35,206 nucleotides of DNA. Origin: Acidobacteriota bacterium. Lineage in GTDB: Bacteria; Acidobacteriota; Holophagae; Holophagales; Holophagaceae. The stretch is taken from positions 1 through 35,206 of the forward strand of contig JAKAMQ010000009.1 of NCBI GenBank assembly GCA_021812805.1, written 5' to 3'. The notes under the pieces were generated by a model, which saw only the letters and a program-made list of their open reading frames with translations, was not told the DNA's origin and ran no database searches. Made by a program: the position numbers and the translations under genes. Shown here piece by piece: positions 27,292-35,206 of the stretch; within the stretch, counting starts at the first letter, position 1; every line of letters begins with the position of its first letter.

Positions 27292-29214
27292 TCACTTCAC
27301 CACGGGCAGCTCCACGAAGCTCTCCTTCCCGGCTGTGTGCCAGACGCGCTGGGTGGCGGGGCGGTAGTCGCCGGGCTTGGCGAAGAAGATGTTGGGCACG
27401 AAGGTCTGGGGGTTGCGGTCGTAGAGGGGGAACCAGCTCGACTGCACCTGGACCATGACCCGGTGGCCGGGCAGGAAGACATGGTTGGCGGCAGGGAGCG
27501 CGAAGCGGTACGTGAGCGGTTCATCGGGAACCAGCGCCTTCGGCTCAGCCGGGTTCTCCCGATAGCGGCCCCGGAAGATGTCCGCCGACACCATGAGCTG
27601 GTAGCCGCCCAGGGCGGGCTGATCCGCCACCTCGGGCGGGTAGACGTCAATGACCTTCACCACCCAGTCCGAATCCGTGCCACTGGTGGAGGCCACCAGA
27701 TTCGCCACGGGGTTCCCGGCGATGCGCAGGGGCGCGGTCAGCGGCTCGGAGACGTAGGCCAGCACATCGGTGCGGCCCGAGGCCTCCCGCTGGTCGTCCG
27801 TCAGCCACCGGGGCCAGGTCCGGACGCCCTCGTAGCCGATGGGCATCACGGGCCGGGCGCGGTAGGGCACGGGCTTGGCGGGATCGGACACGTAGGCGTC
27901 GAAGGCCGTGCCACCGGCTTCCGGCGGCGTCTTCCCCACCTTCAGTCCGGGTTCCAGGTAGAAGCGCGTGGCGGGAATCGTCGTGCCCGCCCCGGCCCGG
28001 GGCCAGGTGGCGAGGCGTTCCCAGCGGTCCGTGCCCGTCTCGAAGGCCGTGACGGGCGCCAGATCCGCCGCCGGGGAACCGGGCTTCAGGTACTGGTCCA
28101 GGAAGGGCTTCAGCATGTCCCAGCGGAAGACCCGGGCCGTATCCTGGCTGAAGCGCAGGGGGCCGAGGCCGCTGCCGTCCTGGATCCCGCCCCCGTGGCA
28201 CCAGGGGCCCATGACGAGGTGGACCATCCGGCCGGAGGGATCCTTCGCGTGCAGGGCCTTCCACACCGCGAGGGCGCCGTAGATGTCCTCGGCGTCGTAG
28301 AGGCTGTGCACCAGCAGCACGGGCACCTTCAGGGGCTGCGCGGCCAGAATGCGGTCCATGGCCTGCTGCTGCCAGAAGCTGTCGTAGGCCGGATGCGCCG
28401 AGACCTTCCGCCAGAAGCCCAGCTGGTCCATGCCGTGGCTCCGGGCCATGTCGCCCGCGGAGCCCGCGGCCAGGAAGGCCTCGTAGTCGTCGTAGGCGGT
28501 GCTCCACCAGCCGAACCCTCCGGCCCGGGCGGCCTCCTGCTCGTAGATGTAGCTGAGGTTCTGCTGGCGGAAGGCGCCGTTGTGGAACCAGTCGTCGCCC
28601 CGCCAGCCGTCCACCATGGGATTCATGGGCACCGCCACCTTGAGGGCGGGATGCGGATCCACCAGGGCGGTCAGGGCCAGGTAGCCATCGTACGAGATGC
28701 CCAGGATGCCCACGCGGCCGTTGCTTTCGGGCACGTGCTTCACGAGCCAGTCAAGGGTGTCCCAGGTGTCGGTGCTGGGGTCCACCGTGGTGGGATTCAG
28801 GGGGCCCCGGAAGGGCCGGTTCATGACGTAGTCCCCCTCGGAGCCGTACTTCCCCCGCACATCCTGCACCACGCGGATGTAGCCGCCGGCCAGGATCACG
28901 TCCGTGGCGTTGTCGTAGCCCTGGAGCACGGGCCCCAGGTGGGCGCTGTCGGCGTGGCCCGTCAGCTTGTCGGCACTGTACGGCGTGCGGGTCAGGAGGA
29001 TGGGGGCGTCCTTCGCGCCCCTGGGCACGAGGATCACCGTGTGCAGCTTCACCCCATCCCGCATGGGGATCATCGCCTCACGGCGCGTGTACTCCCACTG
29101 CGTGGTCACCGGCCTGAAGGCCGCCGGGATCTCACTGGGCAGGCCCTGGGCGCCCAGGATCCCACCCGCCACCAGGAGGGCCGCCAGCAGGCCGGGGATC
29201 CGCGGATTCGCCAT
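27292..29214 (-). CDS. CocE/NonD-family hydrolase (S15-type alpha/beta hydrolase), exported
   Basis: 640 residues with a signal peptide (GLLAALLVAGGILGAQG). The nucleophile is Ser174 in GISYDGYLAL; YDAEDIYG and PWCHGG carry the likely Asp and His of the triad. The C-terminal half has the jelly-roll domain of this family. Relatives include alpha-amino-acid ester hydrolases, glutaryl-7-ACA acylase and Xaa-Pro dipeptidyl peptidase. It is probably a periplasmic or secreted acylase or esterase. It ends 10 bp from the convergent methyltransferase stop. Confidence 0.93.
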   Translation of the reverse strand: MANPRIPGLLAALLVAGGILGAQGLPSEIPAAFRPVTTQWEYTRREAMIPMRDGVKLHTVILVPRGAKDAPILLTRTPYSADKLTGHADSAHLGPVLQGYDNATDVILAGGYIRVVQDVRGKYGSEGDYVMNRPFRGPLNPTTVDPSTDTWDTLDWLVKHVPESNGRVGILGISYDGYLALTALVDPHPALKVAVPMNPMVDGWRGDDWFHNGAFRQQNLSYIYEQEAARAGGFGWWSTAYDDYEAFLAAGSAGDMARSHGMDQLGFWRKVSAHPAYDSFWQQQAMDRILAAQPLKVPVLLVHSLYDAEDIYGALAVWKALHAKDPSGRMVHLVMGPWCHGGGIQDGSGLGPLRFSQDTARVFRWDMLKPFLDQYLKPGSPAADLAPVTAFETGTDRWERLATWPRAGAGTTIPATRFYLEPGLKVGKTPPEAGGTAFDAYVSDPAKPVPYRARPVMPIGYEGVRTWPRWLTDDQREASGRTDVLAYVSEPLTAPLRIAGNPVANLVASTSGTDSDWVVKVIDVYPPEVADQPALGGYQLMVSADIFRGRYRENPAEPKALVPDEPLTYRFALPAANHVFLPGHRVMVQVQSSWFPLYDRNPQTFVPNIFFAKPGDYRPATQRVWHTAGKESFVELPVVK

Positions 29215-29366
29215 GATCGCCTCCGAACACCCCGCCTTCGGGAAACGACCCGGACACAGGGTGCGGGATCGGACCGGTCGCGGGGAGGTGGGCGTCAGTT
29301 TAGCGCAGCGCGTTCAGGGGCAGCGGGAGTCGGGAGTAGGATCACAGTCGCAGGAAGCGGGGGACC

Positions 29367-29834
29367 ATGATCAGGGCGACCAAGTTCAGCTTCGGGGGCA
29401 CGGCGGCGATCGTCACCAACATGGCGCTCATCATCGGCCTCGACGCGGCCACGGCCACGAAAGCCGCCATCGTGAGCGGGCTGCTCATCGTGGCCCTGGC
29501 GGACAACCTCACCGACTCGCTCAGCATCCACATCTACCAGGAGGCTGAGCATCTCGACGCCCGGGACGCCTTCCGCTCGACCCTGGCCAATTTCGCCACC
29601 CGGCTGGTGGTCTCGCTCACGTTCGTCCTGCTCGTCCTGTTCCTCCCGATCGCCACGGCGGCCCTCGCCTCGATCCTCTGGGGCATCCTCCTCCTGGTGC
29701 TCCTCAGCACCGTCATCGCCCGGCAGCGGCAGGTCAATGCCTTCTCCGAGGTGGCCAAGCACCTCACGGCCGCCGCCGCGGTGCTCCTGGTGAGCCGCGC
29801 CATCGGGGCCTGGATACCCGCGCACCTGGGTTAG
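29367..29834 (+). CDS. VIT-like membrane protein
   Basis: 155 residues, strongly hydrophobic, with four or five membrane segments (for example AIVTNMALIIGLDA, AAIVSGLLIVALADN, LVVSLTFVLLVLFLPIA, ILWGILLLVLLSTVI). The stretch GGLLIVALADN-like SGLLIVALADNLTDSLSIHIYQEAE resembles the first part of VIT1/CCC1-type iron and manganese transporters, though the cytosolic metal-binding helix of those proteins is short or absent here. GGGGG precedes the ATG. It ends next to a convergent gene with no gap. Confidence 0.7.
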   Translation: MIRATKFSFGGTAAIVTNMALIIGLDAATATKAAIVSGLLIVALADNLTDSLSIHIYQEAEHLDARDAFRSTLANFATRLVVSLTFVLLVLFLPIATAALASILWGILLLVLLSTVIARQRQVNAFSEVAKHLTAAAAVLLVSRAIGAWIPAHLG

Positions 29835-31130
29835 CTACGTCTCGCCGACCGCGCTCACGATGAGCCCGTCGCTCTCGCCTCCCTGGCGCCAGATGACGGC
29901 CACGTGTCCGGTGGCGGTGAGGGCCGTCGCGGGATCGCGGGTCTCCCGCCCCGGCGCCCCGAGCAGCAGCGGACGGGCGCTCCAGGCCTGGCCATCAAAG
30001 CGGCGCACGCACACCGAGGCCTGGGCCCCCTGGTCCTGGCACCACACGGCCAGGGCCTGGCCGGAGGCGTTCACCATCAGCGCGTGGGCCTCGCTCTGCC
30101 CCAGATCCTCCACCAGCTGGAAGCGCTGCTCGTCCCAGTGGCCTCCCGTGAAGCGCTTCGTGAACAGCTTCTTGACGCCGGCCACCTCCTGGCGCCACAG
30201 GGCATGGGCATCGCCCTGGTCATCGAGGCCCACCAGGGGCCACAGGATCGAGCGTCCCGTGGCCAGCACGGGGGAGGCGCTCCATTCGAGGGTGTGCGCG
30301 TCGAAATGGCTGGCATGGAGGCCCTGGAACCCGCCTTCGCCTTCGGCCACCCAGAGGACGATGGCGCCGCCCCGGGGATCCAGCGCCAGGCGGATGTAGC
30401 CCGCCGCGGACGGCGCCACGCGGGTGGGGCGATCGCTCCAGCAGCGCCCGGTGGGATCGTAGTGGCAGGCCACCAGACGCCCTTCGGCGCCCCGCCCTTC
30501 GCTCCAGACCACCAAGCCGTGGCCCGAGCGGTTGAGGGCGAGCTGGGGATAGACGGGCTCGGGGGAGGCCTGGCCGAGGATCGTGGGCGCCTCGTCCCAG
30601 GCGCCCGAGGCGGGGTCGTAGCCACAGGCGAACACCCGGTAGTCCCGCCCCCCGCCCTGGCACCACACCGTCTGGATCCCCCCCTGGTCATCCATCGCGG
30701 CGCGCAGGCTGAACACGTCGCCGGGCGCGGAATAGAGGGTCATGGGATAGGGCACCCAGGTTTCCGCCGCACCCAGCATGTGGCGGGCGGAGACCCGGGC
30801 GATGTCGCCTTCGCGCTCGTGCCAGACCACGGCCACTTCGCCCCGGTGATTCATCGCCAGTTCCGGGGCCCGGGCCTCGGTGCGGGCGGTGTCGAGACGG
30901 CGAGGCACCAGATCCCAGGCCCCCGCCTCCGCATGGAACCGGCAGATGTAGACCCCCTCGTGATCCTGCCCGCGGTGATGCCAGGCGGCCAGGGCCTGGC
31001 CCTGCGCATCCATGGCGATCTGTGGCCGGCCCACCCGCCCCCGGTCCAGCACCCGCGGCGCCGCCCAGCGCTCGGGGTCGGGCCGGGACTTCAGGGGCAG
31101 CCACCGGGTGAGCAGCGCTTGGAAGGACAT
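29835..31130 (-). CDS. Repeat-containing, probably beta-propeller protein, function unknown
   Basis: 431 residues from the ATG at 31130. About seven units of 45 to 55 residues share a pattern of A-x-D-x-x-G followed by A-x-x-V-W (for example AMDAQGQALAAW, AMNHRGEVAVVW, AMDDQGGIQTVW, ALNRSGHGLVVW, ALDPRGGAIVLW, GLDDQGDAHALW, MVNASGQALAVW). Such units fit a beta-propeller fold. There is no visible signal peptide. An ATG at 31160 in the same frame is an alternative start. Further upstream openings run into the promoter side of the divergent lipoprotein gene and are not supported. Confidence 0.75.
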   Translation of the reverse strand: MSFQALLTRWLPLKSRPDPERWAAPRVLDRGRVGRPQIAMDAQGQALAAWHHRGQDHEGVYICRFHAEAGAWDLVPRRLDTARTEARAPELAMNHRGEVAVVWHEREGDIARVSARHMLGAAETWVPYPMTLYSAPGDVFSLRAAMDDQGGIQTVWCQGGGRDYRVFACGYDPASGAWDEAPTILGQASPEPVYPQLALNRSGHGLVVWSEGRGAEGRLVACHYDPTGRCWSDRPTRVAPSAAGYIRLALDPRGGAIVLWVAEGEGGFQGLHASHFDAHTLEWSASPVLATGRSILWPLVGLDDQGDAHALWRQEVAGVKKLFTKRFTGGHWDEQRFQLVEDLGQSEAHALMVNASGQALAVWCQDQGAQASVCVRRFDGQAWSARPLLLGAPGRETRDPATALTATGHVAVIWRQGGESDGLIVSAVGET

Positions 31131-31230
31131 GGGGAAGCTCGCGTGGGTTCGGATCCTCATCCTACCCCGCCCCACAACCCTCGGGACGTCCGGGGAAGCA
31201 TCCTGGTACCATGGCTTTTTCGAGGTTCCC

Positions 31231-31653
31231 GTGACCCGCACTCCGACCCTTCTCGCATCCGTGGCCCTGCTCGCCCTCCTGGGCGCCTGCCACCGGGACT
31301 CCGCCCCCGTCACCGCGGCCCCCACCGGCCCCGCGCCCGCCCCCGCCGCGGCGCCGGCCATGCCCGACATGCCAGGCATGCCGGGCATGGGTGCCGCCGC
31401 TCCCGCGTCTGCCGCCACCGCCACCGGCACGGTGGAGGAGACCATGAACGCCTCCACCTACACCTACGTCCGGGTGAAGACGCCCCAGGGCGACATCTGG
31501 GCGGCGGCGGGCCAGTTCAAGGTGGCCAAGGGTGACAAGGTGGTGGTGCCGCTCAACATGCCCATGTCGAACTTCGAGAGCCGGACCCTGCACCGGACCT
31601 TCCCCATGATCTACTTCGCCTCCCAGATCGAGGTCCTGCCCAAGGGCAAGTAA
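31231..31653 (+). CDS. Small lipoprotein with NrfJ-like domain
   Basis: 140 residues. The GTG at 31231 has GAGG six bases upstream. TLLASVALLALLGAC is a lipoprotein signal with Cys21 as the lipidation site. A Pro/Ala/Gly/Met-rich linker (MPDMPGMPGMG) comes next. The C-terminal 75 residues (VEETMNASTYTYVRVKT, IWAAAGQFKVAKGDKV, NFESRTLHRTFPMIYFAS) resemble small OB-fold-like proteins called NrfJ in anaerobic respirers. Its function is not known; the methionine-rich linker might bind copper, which is speculation. Confidence 0.8.
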   Translation: MTRTPTLLASVALLALLGACHRDSAPVTAAPTGPAPAPAAAPAMPDMPGMPGMGAAAPASAATATGTVEETMNASTYTYVRVKTPQGDIWAAAGQFKVAKGDKVVVPLNMPMSNFESRTLHRTFPMIYFASQIEVLPKGK

Positions 31654-31681
31654 GCCGCCCGCAGCCGCTCCCCGCCTGCGG

Positions 31682-32665
31682 TCACCCCTGCAACAGCCGG
31701 TCCTCGGCCAGGCGCAGGAAGTGCTCGCAGGCGAGGAGCCCATCGCGGTGGTTCAGGCGCTCGAAATGCCCCCGGAGGTGGCGGAGGGTGCGGGGGATGG
31801 CCGGCGCGAAGTGCGCTTTGTGCCGATGGACCAGCTGGTGGCCGAAGGTGCCCAGGGCCTTGAGGTTCCGCTGGATGGCGCTGAGGTTCAGCTCACCGGC
31901 GAGGTCCGCATGGCTCCAGCCCAGCTCGTCCCGGAGGGGCTCCTCCAGCCGTTGGGCGGCTTCCGCCGTCCAGTCCCAGTAGCCGTCGTAGCGGATGCTG
32001 CCCAGATCGTAGGTGGCGGCGCCCCGGCGGGCGTCCTGGAAGTCCAGCACCACGAGGCGATCCCCGTGAACCATGAGGTTCCGCACGTGGAAATCGCGGT
32101 GCGTGAAGAAGCGGGCCCGGGTCTCGAGGCTGGCGTGGACCTCCTCCATGAACCGGTCCAGCCAGCGGGGCGGATCCTTCTCCAGGAAGTCCCGGAAGAA
32201 GTTGACGCGGCAGTACTCCCACTCGAAGGCGAACTTCGCCTCGTCGAAGGCCCGCTGCATGAAGAAGGTGTGCCCGGGCGCGCCCAGGGTGAGCGGCCCG
32301 GCCAGGGTGGCCAGCAGCCAGCCCGCCTGCCCCGCCCAGCGCAGCTCCTCCTCGGGATGCTCCACCAGCCGCGTCTCCAGGGTGGTGTCGCCCAGATCCT
32401 CCACCAACAGGCAGCGGTCCTCGTCGTGGTACTGGAGGATGGTGGGCACATGGACCACGGGGTCCAGGAAGGCCTGCAGGGCGCGGAACTCGAAGTAGCT
32501 GTCGTCCGGCTTCTCCGGCGTGTCCAGGGGATGCAGCACCACCAGCGCCGTGCCCACCTGGGGATGGTCCACCCGCAGGTACTGGCGGGCGCCCGCGTCC
32601 CCCGCCAGGGGCCGCGGGGTCTTCAGGTTCCAGCGCTCCAGGGCTCGGGCGAGTCGGGGGTCCAT
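31682..32665 (-). CDS. amgK: AmgK-like N-acetylmuramate/N-acetylglucosamine anomeric kinase
   Basis: 327 residues with an aminoglycoside-phosphotransferase fold. FTHRDFHVRNLMV carries the catalytic His189/Asp191/Asn196 pattern and VVLDFQDARRG the metal-binding Asp208. YWDWTAEAA and the C-terminal HFERL-type end match AmgK. AmgK phosphorylates recycled MurNAc at C1 and feeds it to MurU. The murU-like gene lies 41 bp upstream on the same strand, which supports the assignment. The ATG at 32665 fits; the frame is open further upstream into murU but that portion is not AmgK. Confidence 0.88.
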   Translation of the reverse strand: MDPRLARALERWNLKTPRPLAGDAGARQYLRVDHPQVGTALVVLHPLDTPEKPDDSYFEFRALQAFLDPVVHVPTILQYHDEDRCLLVEDLGDTTLETRLVEHPEEELRWAGQAGWLLATLAGPLTLGAPGHTFFMQRAFDEAKFAFEWEYCRVNFFRDFLEKDPPRWLDRFMEEVHASLETRARFFTHRDFHVRNLMVHGDRLVVLDFQDARRGAATYDLGSIRYDGYWDWTAEAAQRLEEPLRDELGWSHADLAGELNLSAIQRNLKALGTFGHQLVHRHKAHFAPAIPRTLRHLRGHFERLNHRDGLLACEHFLRLAEDRLLQG

Positions 32666-32706
32666 CCGATCAGGGTACTCCCGCCTGGAACGAGGGCCAG
32701 CGGCTT

Positions 32707-33537
32707 TCAGAGCCCCAGCCGCACCTGGTGGCCGCCCTCCTGGAACCAGAGGGCGTCGGCATCGGTGACAGCCGGAGGTGGCGCGGCCCCGGGGCCGAGG
32801 ACGCAGCGGGCGAGCCGACCCGAGGGGGTGGCCGTGGGATGGACGTAGCAGCCAGCCAGGCGCCCCTCCTGCATCGGAGCCAGTTCGGCGGCGGCGGCGA
32901 TGAGGGCCTCGGGCGTACCGATCTCCCGCCAGGGGAAGGGCTCGACCACCACGCCCAGATGGAGGGACAGGCGGGGGCGGAGGGCGTCCATCTCGCTGGG
33001 CCCCTCGGGCAGGAGCGCCAAGGCCTCCGGCGACCAGGCGGCGGCGCCCGTGAAGTGGAAGGGGCCCTGCACCCCGGTCACCCCCTTGGGCAGGACGCGG
33101 TCCTGCGCATCCAGCCACACGGGATTCCAGGGACCGCCGGGGTGCGGCACCAGGAGCCAGCTCAACTCGGCCCGGGCCGCGCGGTGCCGGTCGCGGAGGC
33201 GGTCGAAGGGCACCGCGTCGGCCCAGATGTCCGCGTTCCACACCAACAGTTCGGCTTCCACCCGACCGAGGGCGTGACGCAATCCCCCGGCGCTGCCGAG
33301 GAGCGTGGGCTCGTCACAGACCTCGAGCCCCTCGGCCACGTCGCGCAGCCGGTCGGGGAGCAGGTGGGCGTTGCAGGCGATCCGCGCGGCCCCGGCTCGG
33401 CGCAGGGCCTCGGCGCCCCACTGGAGGAGGGGACGCCCGCGCAGGGGCCAGGCGGGCTTGGGCAGGCAGGCGCTCAGGACGCCCATCCGCGTGCCCAGGC
33501 CCGCGGCCAGGAGGAAGCCGTCAAGGGGTTCCGGCAT
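32707..33537 (-). CDS. murU: MurU-like N-acetylmuramate-1-phosphate uridylyltransferase
   Basis: 276 residues. The nucleotidyltransferase signature FLLAAGLGTRMGVLSACLPK begins at residue 8, LVWNADIWAD carries the metal-binding Asp, and FHFTGAAAWSPEAL and FPWREIGTPEAL complete the fold. Made with AmgK, UDP-MurNAc bypasses de novo MurA/MurB synthesis, which can make cells less sensitive to fosfomycin. The protein is about 50 residues longer than typical MurU, with an extra C-terminal segment (YVHPTATPSGRLARCVLGPG) like a partial left-handed helix. Its start overlaps the CNNM gene by 17 bp. Confidence 0.85.
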   Translation of the reverse strand: MPEPLDGFLLAAGLGTRMGVLSACLPKPAWPLRGRPLLQWGAEALRRAGAARIACNAHLLPDRLRDVAEGLEVCDEPTLLGSAGGLRHALGRVEAELLVWNADIWADAVPFDRLRDRHRAARAELSWLLVPHPGGPWNPVWLDAQDRVLPKGVTGVQGPFHFTGAAAWSPEALALLPEGPSEMDALRPRLSLHLGVVVEPFPWREIGTPEALIAAAAELAPMQEGRLAGCYVHPTATPSGRLARCVLGPGAAPPPAVTDADALWFQEGGHQVRLGL

Positions 33538-34834
33538 CGTCCGCTTCCGGGGGCAGGGGCCGCAGCAGGAACTGGGCGGGAGCCAGGCCGCGCATGGCGA
33601 GCACGCGGATGTGCCAGCCCTGGATGCGCAATTCGTCGCCGGGACGGAGGATGCGCCCCAGCTGCTCCTGGAAGTAGCCGCCCAGGCTCACGGAGCCTTC
33701 CGTGGCCTGGAGGTCCAGGTGCAGGTGGTCCTCCAGCTGCTCCAGCAGGACGTTGCCCTGGGCCAGCCAGCCGCCGCCCCGGGTGCGCTTGAGCTGGATG
33801 GCCTCGCGGTCGAATTCGTCCTGGATCTCGCCTACCAGCTCTTCCAGCACATCCTCGAGGGTGACGAGGCCATCCACGCCCCCGTGCTCGTTCACCATGA
33901 GGGCCAGGTGCTGCTTGCGCTGCTGGAACTCCAGCAGGAGGCCCTGGATGGGCTTCATCTCGGGCACGAAGAAGGCGGGGCGGGCGAAGGCGCGGAGATC
34001 CGGTTCGCCCGGATGGTCCCGCAGGGCCCAGAGCACCTCCTTGAGATGCACGACGCCCACCACGCGGTCCAGGTCGCCGTCCACCAGGGGGATGCGGGTG
34101 TGGGGGGTGGTGCGGGCCAGGGTGAGGTTCTCCGCCAGGCTGTGCTGCAGGTCGAAGCAGACCACCCGGGCGCGGGGCACGGCGATCTCCTTCACGGTGC
34201 GGCGGGTGAAGTCGAACAGGTTCTCGATCAGCTCCTTGCGGCGCAGCCCGAGCTGGCCCTGGGCCTGGCTGTGCTCGAGCATCCGCTTGAACTCCTCCTC
34301 GGAGGGGAGGGCGTCCTCCGCGTCGCCGGGGCGGAGCCCGATGACCCTGAGCACGAGGTGGCTGGCCTGGGTGAGGGCCCAGGTCAGGGGCCACACCAGG
34401 CGGGACCAGGCCAGCAGGGGCCGCGCGGTACGCAGGGCCCAGGGGGTGGCGGCCTGGATGGCCACGCTGCGGGGCACCAGTTCGGCCAGCACCACGTCGA
34501 GGGTGGTCATGATGAGCAGGGCCAGGGCGCTGCTGAGGGGAAGGCGGAGGCCCGGCCAGGGGATGCGGCCGAAGAGGTGCCGGAAGAAGTGTCCGAAGAG
34601 GCCCTCGCCCACGGCGCCCAGCGACAGGGCGCACAGCACGATGCCCACCTGGATGGCGGAGAGGTGGTGGCCCAGGTTTCGGTGGATCTCCAGGGCCTGA
34701 GTGGCGCGAGGGTCATCCTCCAGCAGGGCTTCGAGCTGGGTGGGGCGCATCCGCACGGCCGCGAACTCCGCCAGCACGAAGAAGGCGCTGGCCAGGAGAA
34801 GGGCGAGGCAGAGCAGGGCCGCCGCGAAGGCCAC
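33521..34834 (-). CDS. CNNM/CorC-type membrane protein (DUF21, CBS pair, CorC_HlyC)
   Basis: 437 residues. The N-terminal DUF21 region has three or four membrane helices (LLCLALLLASAFFVLAEFAAV, AIQVGIVLCALSLGAVG, LALLIMTTLDVVLAELVPRS). Two CBS motifs follow (TRIPLVDGDLDRVVGVVHLK and LALMVNEHGGVDGLVTLEDVLEELVGEI), then a CorC_HlyC domain to the end. The family includes magnesium and cobalt efflux proteins and was formerly called hemolysin-like. The start is a GTG with GGGGG about five bases upstream. It is 11 bp downstream of the coiled-coil gene and overlaps murU by 17 bp. Confidence 0.92.
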   Translation of the reverse strand: MAFAAALLCLALLLASAFFVLAEFAAVRMRPTQLEALLEDDPRATQALEIHRNLGHHLSAIQVGIVLCALSLGAVGEGLFGHFFRHLFGRIPWPGLRLPLSSALALLIMTTLDVVLAELVPRSVAIQAATPWALRTARPLLAWSRLVWPLTWALTQASHLVLRVIGLRPGDAEDALPSEEEFKRMLEHSQAQGQLGLRRKELIENLFDFTRRTVKEIAVPRARVVCFDLQHSLAENLTLARTTPHTRIPLVDGDLDRVVGVVHLKEVLWALRDHPGEPDLRAFARPAFFVPEMKPIQGLLLEFQQRKQHLALMVNEHGGVDGLVTLEDVLEELVGEIQDEFDREAIQLKRTRGGGWLAQGNVLLEQLEDHLHLDLQATEGSVSLGGYFQEQLGRILRPGDELRIQGWHIRVLAMRGLAPAQFLLRPLPPEADDAGTP

Positions 34835-34845
34835 AATGCCCCCGG

Positions 34846-35206
34846 CTAGTCGCGGGCGGGGTCCGAACCCCGCCGCAGCAGATCCGAAGCCTCCTGCACG
34901 AGGGTTTCCAGACGGCCCGACCGTTCCCTGCTTTCGGCCAACTGGGCCTCCAGCCCTTGCCGGTCCGCCTCCAGGGCCGCTTGGGCTTCCTGCCGGGCGG
35001 CCAGCTCCTCCTGCTGGGAAGCCAGCGCCTGAGCCAGGCGGGCCAGTTCCGATTCCTTCTGGTCCAGCCCGTTCATGAGTTCCAGGCGCTCACCCTCGTG
35101 CTGGATGGTGGATTCGTCGTAGCGCTGCTGGAGTTCCGCGGCCCGCTGGGCCTGGACCAGGAGGTTCGCCTCCAGGCGCAGGGCCTCTTCGCTCCGGGCT
35201 TCCAGG
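34846..35206 (-). CDS. Coiled-coil protein, 5' part beyond the window
   Basis: The frame is open to the edge, so only the last 119 codons are seen. Residues are almost all heptad-like (ELARLAQALASQQEELAARQ, LEADRQGLEAQLAESRERSG), rich in Glu, Gln, Ala and Leu. An internal ATG at 35076 is not needed as a start because the coiled coil continues upstream in the same frame (LRLEANLLVQAQRAAELQQR). It is the first visible gene of the operon with the CNNM protein, MurU and AmgK. No function can be assigned. Confidence 0.75.
   Translation of the reverse strand, partial: LEARSEEALRLEANLLVQAQRAAELQQRYDESTIQHEGERLELMNGLDQKESELARLAQALASQQEELAARQEAQAALEADRQGLEAQLAESRERSGRLETLVQEASDLLRRGSDPARD

Noticed and set aside
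32666-33241. Upstream extension of the amgK frame, giving an apparent 519-residue fusion
   Set aside because: The extra part is antisense-like composition in a different frame of murU; the AmgK domain starts cleanly at 32665.

Overview
The window is GC-rich, densely packed bacterial DNA. The best fit is an Acidobacteriota chromosome, probably a Holophagaceae/Geothrix-like genome. That placement is inferred from the gene content and protein style (M61 peptidase, AmgK/MurU pair, CHAD protein, secreted PKD-type protein) and was not tested by a search.

The main feature is a compact CRISPR-Cas locus of subtype V-B at 1-7504, all read on the minus strand. In transcription order it holds cas12b (7504-3851), a cas4-cas1 fusion (3878-2172), cas2 (2175-1870), a tracrRNA inferred from sequence (about 1868-1752), a 12-bp hairpin (1745-1705), a leader, and a CRISPR array of 21 full repeats plus one cut by the window edge (1556-1). 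The effector keeps all three RuvC carboxylates. The tracrRNA reproduces, element by element, the architecture known for Alicyclobacillus Cas12b: a GUGCC element that pairs with the end of the repeat, an internal hairpin, a closing CAAC/GUUG stem and a long anti-repeat. The array records invaders; two spacers share 20 nt, and several spacers translate like phage genes.

The cas operon sits 69 bp downstream of uvrA on the same strand. The uvrA start region is duplicated (40-bp direct repeats) around a palindromic insert. Next come a CHAD-domain gene with a sensor histidine kinase (10581-13126), a convergent M61 peptidase (15021-13123), murI and prmA, two small secreted proteins, a 710-residue secreted modular protein, and a sigma-54-type activator (22127-20697).

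From 22249 a plus-strand run encodes a thioredoxin-like protein, ThpR, an outer-membrane barrel, an alkaline-phosphatase-superfamily enzyme, a CobB-type sirtuin and a methyltransferase. A CocE/NonD hydrolase, a VIT-like membrane protein, a repeat-containing protein and a small lipoprotein follow. The right end is a minus-strand operon: coiled-coil protein (cut by the edge), CNNM/CorC-type transporter, MurU-like nucleotidyltransferase and AmgK-like sugar kinase. The last two suggest anabolic peptidoglycan recycling.

Intergenic DNA carries at least two families of palindromic repeats: a roughly 140-bp inverted-repeat element with ACACAGAGGAC ends (16056-16200 and 25657-25795), and REP-like palindromes (10428-10450, 15113-15148, 15195-15243). 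No tRNA, rRNA, insertion sequence or transposase was seen.
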